A DNA stretch of 30,851 bases from an uncultured Corynebacterium sp. (GTDB lineage Bacteria > Actinomycetota > Actinomycetes > Mycobacteriales > Mycobacteriaceae): contig NZ_CAMIHZ010000028.1 in the NCBI RefSeq assembly GCF_946222305.1, positions 1 to 30,851 on the forward strand, given 5' to 3'. Below the pieces are notes generated by a model. It searched no databases. It saw nothing but the letters and a program-made list of their open reading frames with translations, and was not told where the DNA came from. This document shows positions 14,876-22,562 of this stretch, piece by piece. The position numbers and the translations under genes were made by a program. Position 1 is the stretch's first letter; every line of letters starts with the position of its first letter.

Positions 14876-17800
14876 GTGGCGAAAAACAGCCAGGAATTGG
14901 CAGCTAGCGCTGCCCAAATCAACACCGAGGAGTGGGGACCCAAGGTTCGAATTCACCAGCTCGCAAAGCAGCTGGGGCTCCGCGCATCGGAATTGCTTCC
15001 CCATGTTGAATCCGCCGGCATCGCGGGGAAAAAGGTTCAATCGTCGCTCACCAAGCGGGAAGCCTCCGACGTTGTCAGGGCTTTGTCCTCGGGGACCGAC
15101 GCCACATCGGATGCAAACACGTCCGCCACGGGGGATGGGGCGTCAGATAAGAAAGAAACCACAGCAAACTCGGAGCAAAAAAAGGCCCCGGCGAAAAAAC
15201 GCGCATCCAAGCAGGTAACGAAGAAGGCGGCGAAGAAGTCCGCTAAGAAGGCGCCGGCGAAGGCCGAAGAAAAGCCAACGGACGAACCCCCGGAAGCTGG
15301 TGCTGACGCTGCGGAAATTCCCGTGGTAGAACCTGTGGCCGAGCTTGCGGCAGAACCGGTGGTAGCCGAAGCCGAGAAAGATTCGGTGAAGGAAGCGGCA
15401 ACGGCAGAAACGACCGAGAAGCCCGGTGGGGAGGAAAAGCCGGAGAAGCCTGTGCGTAAGGCTGGCCGGAAGGTCGTGAAGAAGACGCAGAAGAAGGCCA
15501 CTAAGAAGACTGCAAAGAAGGCCGAAAAGCATGCCGACGAGCAGTCCGACAAGGCTGACGGAAACGATAAGACTAAGGCGGGGGAGGCGGCCGCCGAGCA
15601 ATCAACGTCTCGTCGCCGTCGTCGGGTTCGTCGCGTCGTGCGCCGCGTGATTGGGCGGCCCGCGGGAACGACCACCGAGCAAACTGGTGGCGACGACCGT
15701 GAACAGGACGTGGCAGCTCAGCGGAGCGGGTCGCCCCGGCGAAACGAGTCGGTTGAGCAGAATGGGGCGGCCAAGCAGAATCCCGCCAAGGGTATGGGCA
15801 TGGCACCCTCGGCGCACGCTGCGGACAACGAGTCGATCGCCGCCGAGCCTGCTGAAAAGCGCGCCGAGGAATTGCACCCCGCTGAACGCGATGAAGCTGA
15901 TGTGGTGGATCAACCGGTGCGACTCAAGGGTTCGACCCGCTTGGCATCGCAGCGGCAGTGGCGCCGTGAGAACCGGGAACGCACCCACACGATCAGCCGA
16001 TCGGCGTTCTTGGCTCGGCGCGAATCCGTCGAACGCAGGATGGTGGTACGGGATTCGCACCGTTCCGATCATCAGGGTCTGACCACTCAGGTGGGCGTAG
16101 TGGAGGACGGAATGCTGGTGGAGCATTTCGTCACCAGCGAAACCCAGCAGTCCATGGTGGGCAATATTTACCTGGGACGGGTGCAAAACGTTCTATCCAG
16201 CATGGAAGCTGCTTTCATTGATATCGGCACAGGACGTAACGCTGTGCTGTATGCAGGCGAAATGAACTGGCATTCGCCACACTTGCACTCCAAGAATCGT
16301 CGCATCGACCAGGCGCTGCGCGCAGGTGATCAGATCTTGGTACAGGTCATCAAGGACCCAGTGGGACACAAGGGTGCTCGTTTGAGCAACCGGGTGAGCT
16401 TTGCTGGTCGCTACCTGGTGTACTTCCCGGGTGGTACTACGGCCGGCATTTCCCGCAAGCTGCCGGAGCCAGAACGAAAGCGCCTTAAGGACATTCTGGC
16501 GAACGTTATTCCCGGCGATGGTGGAGCCATCATCCGTACCGCAGCTGAAAATGTTCCAGAAGATCAGATCGGCGAAGATGTTGCTCGCCTGCACTCGTTG
16601 TGGGAGAAGGTCAGCAAGGAAGAAGACAAGGCGCGCAACCGGAAGGGCGCGAAGCCGATTACGCTCTACGAAGAGCCGAACATGCTCGTCAAGGTTGTTC
16701 GCGACATTTTCAATGAGGACTTCAAGGAGCTCACTGTCGATGGTGCGAAGTCTTGGCAAGTTGTCCGCGATTATGTGGCGCGCATGGCTCCCGACCTGCA
16801 AGATCGTTTGGTGAAGTGGAACCCGAATAAGCACGAGGGCGAGGACGTCTTTGCTGCAATGCATTTGGATGAGCAGCTCACCAAGGCATTGTCGCGAAAG
16901 GTTTGGTTGCCATCTGGGGGCTACCTGATCATTGATCCCACCGAGGCGATGACCGTGATTGACGTCAATACCGGTTCCTTTGTGGGCGCAGGCGGCAATC
17001 TGGAAGAAACCGTTACGCAAAACAACCTTGAAGCAGCCGAGGAAATCGTTCGCCAGATGCGTCTGCGAGATCTTGGCGGCATGATTGTCGTTGACTTCAT
17101 CGACATGGTTCTCGAGGAAAATCGCGACCTTGTTTTGCGCCGGTTGACTGAGTACCTTGGTCGCGACCGGACCCGTCATAAGGTCAGTGAAGTTACTTCG
17201 CTGGGGCTTGTGCAGATGACGCGTAAGCGTTTGGGCACCGGCTTGCTCGAGACAATCTCCACCGTGTGTACCGAATGCGACGGACGCGGAGTAATTGTGC
17301 ATGCCGATCCGGTGGAACAAGACTTCGATGAACTGCCACGTCGCGACCATGGTGGGCGAAAGGAACGCCAGCAAGCACGCCGGGAGCAGGCTACGCGGGA
17401 GAACATCCGCAAGGGGAAGCACCCAGAGGCGACAGCTGAGGAGACGGAGCGCAATAGTTCAGGCCGTGATGACTCTCCGCGCCGCGGAAAGCACCGCGAT
17501 GGGCAGGCCGTTCGCGATGAGCGCAGCAGCCGCGAGACACGTAGCGACCGCGAGGGACGCAGCAGCCAAGACGAGTCCGCGCCACGCAATTCCGGAAAGG
17601 CCGGTCAGCAGAACCGCCAACAGGATTCCCGTGAGGCAGGAAAGACCACGACTACTCGCCGGGTACGTCGCCGCCGGGTAGTGCGCAGCATCAGCGAACC
17701 GCACCGTCACAGTGAAACTCAGTCCTCCGATGAGGTGCTCACGCATCGTCGGAATGAAAACCGTAAGGTCAATGCCGACGAGAGCGCGCAGCGCCGGCGT

Positions 17801-18487
17801 GGTCGTCAGCGAGACGAGAACTTCGACTCGATCGACGACATCGCGGCGTCCGCATTGCGCAATGCGAAGGCTGAAGATCCCGATGAGCCATCGGGCGCTG
17901 ACTACATGCCGAACGATGGTTACGACCAATCCAGCGATCGCACTAACAAGCACGAGCACACCCGAGGCCAGGGTCAGAAAAATGAGCACGGTCAGTCGAG
18001 TGGACGCAGCCAGACTAGTGGGCAGCGGCGCACCAACACCCGTGAAGACGGGCAGAGCAGCTCCCAAGGATCGCGTTCCACTAGCTCTTCGCGTCGCCGC
18101 CGGATGCGCCGAGTGGTGCGAGCACGCGCAATGCGGGCCGATCAAACTGGCGAGGGCACTGAAAAGGGGCGTCAAGCCGAAGAGAAGACCTACCAGCAGG
18201 CCAAGGCCGAGTTCGATGCCTCGCCGCGACGGAAGCGTCAGACCAGAGGCAACTCGCGTTCGGATATCCTGCCGCGCCGAGAGGACTTCGAGTCAGCGCC
18301 GCAGGGCGGGCAGGATTCGCGAGATGGTGGTGAGCAAACCGGCCGCACCCAAGCAACCCGCAGGACGCGCCAAGTCAAGCGAACGAATAACGCACACACC
18401 GGTGCCTCGAGCGCTTCACACACCGGCACATCGTCAAGCGGTCGTGGTACCCGGCGAGTCCGCCGCGTGGTGAGAAAGACCACATAA
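14876..18487 (+). CDS. rne: Ribonuclease E/G
   Basis: This endoribonuclease processes rRNA precursors and starts mRNA decay. The protein is very large (1203 residues) with the catalytic core in the middle. The GTG start has AAGGAG at 14866-14871. Residues about 22-68 (VRIHQLAKQLGLRASELLPH...) resemble the N-terminal domain of IF2. A disordered Lys/Ala and acidic region follows. The S1 domain begins near residue 427 (MVGNIYLGRVQNVL). The metal-binding aspartates are D696 (VIDVNTG) and D740 (VVDFIDM). The zinc-link cysteines are C798 and C801 (CTEC). The C-terminal ~390 residues are disordered, rich in Arg, Ser, Gln and Asp. Arg-rich motifs of the type RRVRRVVR occur near 246-256, 928-938, 1073-1085 and at the C-terminus (1193-1200). 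These probably bind RNA or partner proteins. Confidence 0.95.
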   Translation: MAKNSQELAASAAQINTEEWGPKVRIHQLAKQLGLRASELLPHVESAGIAGKKVQSSLTKREASDVVRALSSGTDATSDANTSATGDGASDKKETTANSEQKKAPAKKRASKQVTKKAAKKSAKKAPAKAEEKPTDEPPEAGADAAEIPVVEPVAELAAEPVVAEAEKDSVKEAATAETTEKPGGEEKPEKPVRKAGRKVVKKTQKKATKKTAKKAEKHADEQSDKADGNDKTKAGEAAAEQSTSRRRRRVRRVVRRVIGRPAGTTTEQTGGDDREQDVAAQRSGSPRRNESVEQNGAAKQNPAKGMGMAPSAHAADNESIAAEPAEKRAEELHPAERDEADVVDQPVRLKGSTRLASQRQWRRENRERTHTISRSAFLARRESVERRMVVRDSHRSDHQGLTTQVGVVEDGMLVEHFVTSETQQSMVGNIYLGRVQNVLSSMEAAFIDIGTGRNAVLYAGEMNWHSPHLHSKNRRIDQALRAGDQILVQVIKDPVGHKGARLSNRVSFAGRYLVYFPGGTTAGISRKLPEPERKRLKDILANVIPGDGGAIIRTAAENVPEDQIGEDVARLHSLWEKVSKEEDKARNRKGAKPITLYEEPNMLVKVVRDIFNEDFKELTVDGAKSWQVVRDYVARMAPDLQDRLVKWNPNKHEGEDVFAAMHLDEQLTKALSRKVWLPSGGYLIIDPTEAMTVIDVNTGSFVGAGGNLEETVTQNNLEAAEEIVRQMRLRDLGGMIVVDFIDMVLEENRDLVLRRLTEYLGRDRTRHKVSEVTSLGLVQMTRKRLGTGLLETISTVCTECDGRGVIVHADPVEQDFDELPRRDHGGRKERQQARREQATRENIRKGKHPEATAEETERNSSGRDDSPRRGKHRDGQAVRDERSSRETRSDREGRSSQDESAPRNSGKAGQQNRQQDSREAGKTTTTRRVRRRRVVRSISEPHRHSETQSSDEVLTHRRNENRKVNADESAQRRRGRQRDENFDSIDDIAASALRNAKAEDPDEPSGADYMPNDGYDQSSDRTNKHEHTRGQGQKNEHGQSSGRSQTSGQRRTNTREDGQSSSQGSRSTSSSRRRRMRRVVRARAMRADQTGEGTEKGRQAEEKTYQQAKAEFDASPRRKRQTRGNSRSDILPRREDFESAPQGGQDSRDGGEQTGRTQATRRTRQVKRTNNAHTGASSASHTGTSSSGRGTRRVRRVVRKTT

Positions 18488-18491
18488 TCAC

Positions 18492-18541
18492 CGCCCCCAA
18501 CGAACTCGCTGTCTCTGCTTGCCAGTGGGCTTGTTGGGGCG
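18492..18541 (+). terminator. Candidate hairpin after rne
   Basis: CGCCCCCAAC (18492-18501) pairs with GTTGGGGCG (18533-18541) with one bulged C and a 31-nt loop. No T-run follows, so this may end rne transcripts only partly or by a Rho-dependent route. Confidence 0.35.
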
Positions 18542-18566
18542 CATGTGAAACCACATTTAGGTGATT

Positions 18567-18594
18567 TTGTTTCCGGCCTTTCTAGGGGTAGTCT
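18567..18594 (+). promoter_or_regulatory. Candidate promoter 1 for rplU-rpmA
   Basis: TTGTTT (18567-18572), a 16-nt spacer and TAGTCT (18589-18594) resemble a sigma-A promoter. It would give a leader of about 200 nt before rplU. Confidence 0.4.
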
Positions 18595-18621
18595 TGAGCA
18601 GTCGCTGTTCAATTGTGAGGC

Positions 18622-18645
18622 GATTTGTGCGGTCATGCGCAAATC
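18622..18645 (+). promoter_or_regulatory. Hairpin in the rplU leader
   Basis: GATTTGTGC (18622-18630) pairs with GCGCAAATC (18637-18645) through eight Watson-Crick pairs and one G-U, with the 6-nt loop GGTCAT. The 314-nt spacer 18488-18801 contains no credible gene, only the rne 3' hairpin, a short palindrome ATGTG-AAAC-CACAT (18543-18556), this hairpin and two candidate promoters. A regulatory leader for ribosomal protein L21/L27 is plausible. Confidence 0.45.
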
Positions 18646-18677
18646 TGCCCAGCTAGCAGCCTCGAATAACGCCGGGG

Positions 18678-18707
18678 TTGACCAATTGAACGCAGTGAAA
18701 GCAATAA
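18678..18707 (+). promoter_or_regulatory. Candidate promoter 2 for rplU-rpmA
   Basis: A good -35 TTGACC (18678-18683) is followed after 18 nt by CAATAA (18702-18707). It would give a leader of about 85-90 nt. Confidence 0.4.
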
Positions 18708-18801
18708 GTCCAGTCAGGGTGCTTCTGCTCGTGCCATTGTCGTTAGGTACGACCGCGGGGGCTGCCTGAACCGAGTAGAGAAATTAAAGGGGTAGCCCTA
18801 C

Positions 18802-19104
18802 ATGTACGCGATCGTCAAGACCGGCGGAAAGCAGTACAAGGTTGCCGAAGGTGACCTCGTCAAGGTCGAGAAGATCGAGGGTGAGCCAGGTTCTTCCGTG
18901 GCTCTCACCCCGGTTCTCGTCGTCGACGGTGCAGACGTCACCACCGGTGACAAGCTCGCTTCCGCAAGCGTCAATGCAGAAATCGTAGAGCACGTCCGCG
19001 GTAAGAAGATCCGTGGCATGCACTACCGCAACAAGACCGGATACAAGCGCCGCTTCGGCCACCGTCAGGCCCTCACGGTCCTGAAGGTCACCGGTATCAA
19101 GTAA
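18802..19104 (+). CDS. rplU: 50S ribosomal protein L21
   Basis: L21 is a large-subunit ribosomal protein that binds 23S rRNA. The 100-residue protein begins MYAIVKTGGKQYKVAEGD and contains KIRGMHYRNKTGYKRRFGHRQ, the family signature. The ATG has AAAGGGG at 18786-18792. It is followed after 40 nt by rpmA, the invariant partner. Confidence 0.98.
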   Translation: MYAIVKTGGKQYKVAEGDLVKVEKIEGEPGSSVALTPVLVVDGADVTTGDKLASASVNAEIVEHVRGKKIRGMHYRNKTGYKRRFGHRQALTVLKVTGIK

Positions 19105-19144
19105 CCTACCGAGACACTGATCTTCCTTAAGGAGGGAGAGACCA

Positions 19145-19411
19145 ATGGCACACAAGAAGGGTGCATCTAGCTCTAACAACGGTCGTGACTCCGAGGCTAA
19201 GCGTCTCGGTGTGAAGCGATTCGGTGGTCAGCAGGTTAAGGCCGGCGAGATCCTGATCCGTCAGCGTGGAACCTCTTTCCACCCAGGTGAGAACGTTGGC
19301 CGTGGCGGCGACGACACTCTGTTCGCCCTCAAGGCTGGCGCTGTCAAGTTCTCCACCAAGCGCAACCGTCGCCTAGTGAACATCGTCGAGAACGAGACCG
19401 TCGAGGCTTAA
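19145..19411 (+). CDS. rpmA: 50S ribosomal protein L27
   Basis: L27 lies near the peptidyl transferase centre. The 88-residue protein begins MAHKKGASSSNNGRDSEAKRLG and carries GGQQVKAGEILIRQRGT, the L27 signature. The mature-type N-terminus (no cleaved Firmicutes-like leader) is as expected for actinobacteria. The ATG has a strong AAGGAGG (19129-19135) with a 9-nt spacer. Confidence 0.98.
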   Translation: MAHKKGASSSNNGRDSEAKRLGVKRFGGQQVKAGEILIRQRGTSFHPGENVGRGGDDTLFALKAGAVKFSTKRNRRLVNIVENETVEA

Positions 19412-19438
19412 GTCTTACTTCTCAGCCTCTCACCTCAG

Positions 19439-19525
19439 CCCCGCGACCGCTGACCGTTTTTCTCCCCACCCGCTACTGTGGGTGGGCGAGGAAGGTGGCC
19501 ACGTCGCGGGGTTTTCTCTTTTTCT
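19439..19525 (+). terminator. Compound intrinsic terminator after rpmA
   Basis: An outer stem CCCCGCGAC (19439-19447) / GTCGCGGGG (19503-19511) encloses a second hairpin CCCACCC (19465-19471) / GGGTGGG (19480-19486). It is directly followed by TTTTCTCTTTTTCTTT (19512-19527). It ends the ribosomal-protein unit only about 80 nt before obgE. Confidence 0.8.
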
Positions 19526-19602
19526 TTGCCGACGCCACCTCGGGCTCCCCGGCAACACCGACTCATTCGGCACAACACATTCCAACCGAAAGGACCACCT
19601 CA

Positions 19603-21114
19603 ATGGCACAATTCGTCGATCGCGTGGTGCTTCACCTACAGGCAGGTGACGGCGGCCACGGCTGTAACTCCGTGCGTCGGGAGAAATTCCTCCCACTCGG
19701 TGGTCCTGACGGCGGCAATGGCGGCCACGGTGGCGACATCATTGTGGAGGTCTCCGACCAGGTGCACACCCTGTTGGATTTCCACTTCCGTCCGCACATC
19801 AAGGCCACCCGCGGAAGTAACGGCGCCGGTGACAACCGTCACGGCGCCCGCGGTGAGGACCTCATTTTGCCCGTCCCTGAAGGCACCGTGGTCATCGACG
19901 AGCATGGTGAAGTCCTCGCCGACCTGATGGGCAAGGGCACTCGCATGATCGTGGCGAACGGTGGCCACGGCGGGTTGGGGAATGCCGCTCTGGCATCCAA
20001 AACCCGTAAGGCCCCGGGCTTCGCGCTTCTGGGTGAACCCGGCGAGTCCAAGGACATCACCCTAGAGCTGAAGTCCATGGCGGATGTCGGCCTCGTGGGA
20101 TTCCCATCGGCGGGCAAGAGTTCGCTCATTTCCGTTCTCTCCGCCGCACGCCCCAAGATCGGTGACTACCCGTTCACGACCTTGGCCCCCAACTTGGGTG
20201 TGGTGAACGTCGGCCACAGGGCCTTCACCATTGCCGATGTTCCCGGTCTGATCCCCGGAGCTAGCGAGGGCAAGGGCCTTGGCCTGGACTTCCTGCGCCA
20301 CATCGAACGCACCGCGGTGTTGGCCCACGTGGTGGACGCCGCCAGCTTGGAATCAGAGCGCAATCCGGTCGATGATATTCGCGCACTCGAAAAGGAGCTC
20401 GCCACCTACCAGGAAGAGCTGAAAACTGATTCAGGCCTGGGTGATCTGCGCGAACGTCCCCGCGTCATCATCCTGAACAAGATGGATGTGCCCGATGCGG
20501 AAGAGATGGCGGACCTGCAGGAAGAGGAGCTGAAGTCTTTTGGCTGGCCCGTCTTCCGCATCTCCACCGTCGCGCGAACCGGCCTCAAGGAGCTGACGTA
20601 CGCGCTGGCGGAGATTGTGGAAAAGCACCGCGCCGAAAACCCCGTGACCCCGCGGGAAGCGAAGGTGATCTCCCCGAAGGGTGTCAAATCCAAGAGAGGA
20701 GGACGTTTCGCCGAGTTCGAGGTTATGAAGGATCCTGAAAACCCAGGTGGTTTCCTCGTTACGAGCGAGAAGGTGGAGCGTTGGATCCTGCAAACGGATT
20801 TCGAAAACGACGAGGCCGTGGGCTTTTTGGCCGATCGCTTGGCGAAGGCTGGCGTGGAGGACGAGTTGTGGAAGATTGGAGCTGTTGAAGGTGATGAAGT
20901 CACCATCGGTGAGATCACCTTCGAATGGGATCCGACCACAGCAGCGGGCGTAGATGTCATGCGAGCTGGACGTGGCACCGATATCCGTTTGGAGCAAACC
21001 ACTCGTACTGGCGCTGACGAGCGTAAGCGTGCTTCCCAGGCTCGTCGTGGTCTCATTGATGAATTCGACTACGGCGATGGGGAAGAAGCCGATCGCGAAC
21101 GCTGGCAGGGCTAG
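19603..21114 (+). CDS. obgE: GTPase Obg/CgtA (50S ribosome assembly)
   Basis: Obg is an essential GTPase that binds the 50S subunit and links ribosome maturation to growth and stress. From the ATG at 19603 (AAAGGA at 19589-19594, 8-nt spacer) the protein is 503 residues. It has the glycine-rich Obg fold (about 1-158, with GGDGGNGGHGGDI and GGHGGLGN), the G domain with P-loop GFPSAGKSS (166-174), DVPGLI, NKMD (292-295), and the C-terminal OCT domain (about 350-430). The frame is open further upstream to 19495 but that region is the rpmA terminator. The gene follows rplU-rpmA, as in nearly all bacteria. The C-terminal tail after the OCT domain is charged. Confidence 0.96.
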   Translation: MAQFVDRVVLHLQAGDGGHGCNSVRREKFLPLGGPDGGNGGHGGDIIVEVSDQVHTLLDFHFRPHIKATRGSNGAGDNRHGARGEDLILPVPEGTVVIDEHGEVLADLMGKGTRMIVANGGHGGLGNAALASKTRKAPGFALLGEPGESKDITLELKSMADVGLVGFPSAGKSSLISVLSAARPKIGDYPFTTLAPNLGVVNVGHRAFTIADVPGLIPGASEGKGLGLDFLRHIERTAVLAHVVDAASLESERNPVDDIRALEKELATYQEELKTDSGLGDLRERPRVIILNKMDVPDAEEMADLQEEELKSFGWPVFRISTVARTGLKELTYALAEIVEKHRAENPVTPREAKVISPKGVKSKRGGRFAEFEVMKDPENPGGFLVTSEKVERWILQTDFENDEAVGFLADRLAKAGVEDELWKIGAVEGDEVTIGEITFEWDPTTAAGVDVMRAGRGTDIRLEQTTRTGADERKRASQARRGLIDEFDYGDGEEADRERWQG

Positions 21115-21150
21115 GTTATTTGGACGTGTAGCTGCCTGCACGGCAAACTA

Positions 21151-21160
21151 GTTAGCTAAC
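21151..21160. promoter_or_regulatory. 10-bp palindrome upstream of proB
   Basis: GTTAGCTAAC is a perfect palindrome that lies where the -35 of the proposed proB promoter (-10 at 21179-21184) would be. It may be a regulator site; no factor is known to me. Confidence 0.35.
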
Positions 21161-21178
21161 CCAATGTTTTTTGGCTGG

Positions 21179-21192
21179 CATAATGAGGTTTA
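21179..21192 (+). promoter_or_regulatory. Putative leaderless promoter of proB
   Basis: CATAAT (21179-21184), one base from TATAAT, lies 7 nt before the ATG at 21192. There is no properly spaced Shine-Dalgarno sequence. Confidence 0.55.
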
Positions 21193-22496
21193 TGCCGAAT
21201 CCCAACCAAGACGTTGAAGATCGAGACGACCTGCCTGGAGGCGGAGGCGAGCCTGTTCCCGCCTTCGGTTCCCGACCGGTTCACACGCCAGGTCCGGTGA
21301 TTCCAGCTACGACGGTGGAATTTCCCGATCCCGAAGCAGACCCCGACGATCCCGCGATGGGGCATGAGTCGGACGTGCGCCACGACATCACGCATGCACG
21401 CCGACTAGTGGTTAAGATCGGTTCTTCGTCTCTTACGGACGAGGATGGCAAAGTAAACCCCGACCGCATCGACGTTATAGCCGATGCGCTCGAAGCGCGC
21501 ATGGACCGTGGCACCGACGTTATTGTCGTGTCCTCGGGTGCGGTGGCCTGTGGAATGGGGCCACTCGAGCTTTCCCAGCGACCAACGGATCTGGCCACCA
21601 AGCAAGCGGCCGCCGCTGTGGGTCAAGTCCTTTTGGCCCAGGAATGGGCACGTTCTTTCGCACGCTACGGTCGCACGATCGGACAGGTTCTTTTGACTGC
21701 TTCCGACGCCGCCGAGCGCGACCGAGCACGCAATGCCCAGCGCACAATCGATCGTCTGCGGCAGCTGAAGACCGTTCCCATCGTGAACGAAAACGATACC
21801 GTCGCCACCTCCGAGATGCGTTTCGGAGACAACGACCGGCTCGCAGCTTTGGTAAGCCACCTGGCGTTCGCCGATGCTCTCGTACTGCTTTCCGACGTGG
21901 ATGGTCTCTACGATCGCAACCCTGCGGAACCCGGCGCTAACTTCATCCCCGAAGTGCGTTCCGGCAAGGACCTGCGCGGTGTGATCGCTGGTGACGGTGG
22001 ACGGCTAGGCACCGGTGGCATGGCCGCGAAGGTTTCCGCAGCGCGCCTGGCTTCTCGAGCTGGTGTGCCGGTGCTGTTGACTTCCACCGAGAACATCGGT
22101 GCAGCCTTGGATGACGCCCAGGTCGGAACCTGCTTCTGGCCAGACGAGGATCGTCTGAGCGCCTGGAAATTCTGGGTGCTCTACGCCGCCGATTCCCGCG
22201 GTCGTTTGCACCTAGACGCCGGTGCTGTGGAGGCAGTCACCAAAAACCACAAGTCACTGCTGGCCGTTGGTATCACCATGGTTGAGGGGGACTTTAGCCA
22301 AGGCGATATCGTCGATATCGTCGATCCTGACGGCGTGCTCGTCGGACGCGGTGAAGTGGCTTACGACTCGGTCATGCTTGAAGGCATGATCGGTCGCCCC
22401 ACTCGCGATATGCCAGAATTCGCCAGCCGCCCAGTAGTACACGCCGACTACATGTCCACGTACTCCAACCGTGCAGAACTAAATAAGCCCAGCTAA
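21192..22496 (+). CDS. proB: Glutamate 5-kinase (gamma-glutamyl kinase)
   Basis: ProB phosphorylates glutamate in the first step of proline synthesis. The kinase domain begins RLVVKIGSSSLTDEDG (Lys75 in VVKIG), with VVSSGAVACGM, the nucleotide-binding PIVNENDTVA and FGDNDRLAALVS, and DVDGLYDRNP. The C-terminal part (about 300-434) is the PUA domain. The chain is 434 residues from 21192; the usual size is about 370. The excess is a Pro/Asp/Gly-rich N-terminal segment of about 65 residues. In-frame starts are TTG 21171, ATG 21183, ATG 21192 and ATG 21357; I chose 21192 because of the -10-like CATAAT 7 nt upstream. The 21357 start would give the standard length but has no visible signal. proA follows after 65 nt. 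Confidence 0.93.
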   Translation: MPNPNQDVEDRDDLPGGGGEPVPAFGSRPVHTPGPVIPATTVEFPDPEADPDDPAMGHESDVRHDITHARRLVVKIGSSSLTDEDGKVNPDRIDVIADALEARMDRGTDVIVVSSGAVACGMGPLELSQRPTDLATKQAAAAVGQVLLAQEWARSFARYGRTIGQVLLTASDAAERDRARNAQRTIDRLRQLKTVPIVNENDTVATSEMRFGDNDRLAALVSHLAFADALVLLSDVDGLYDRNPAEPGANFIPEVRSGKDLRGVIAGDGGRLGTGGMAAKVSAARLASRAGVPVLLTSTENIGAALDDAQVGTCFWPDEDRLSAWKFWVLYAADSRGRLHLDAGAVEAVTKNHKSLLAVGITMVEGDFSQGDIVDIVDPDGVLVGRGEVAYDSVMLEGMIGRPTRDMPEFASRPVVHADYMSTYSNRAELNKPS

Positions 22497-22548
22497 GGCT
22501 TGGACAGACAGAGAAACTCGATAGTCAACAAATCAAGTTCAAACTCAC

Positions 22549-22562
22549 TACCGTTGAAAATA
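22549..22562 (+). promoter_or_regulatory. Possible leaderless promoter of proA
   Basis: TACCGT (22549-22554) lies 7 nt before the ATG at 22562, with no Shine-Dalgarno sequence. The match to TANANT is imperfect (C at position 4). Confidence 0.4.

Noticed and set aside
16193..17422. Minus-strand open frame of 409 codons opposite rne
   Set aside because: It lies wholly inside the conserved catalytic core of RNase E on the other strand and shows no domain.
18545..18769. 74-codon plus-strand frame in the rplU leader
   Set aside because: No ribosome binding site, and it runs across the leader hairpin and both promoter candidates; more likely untranslated.
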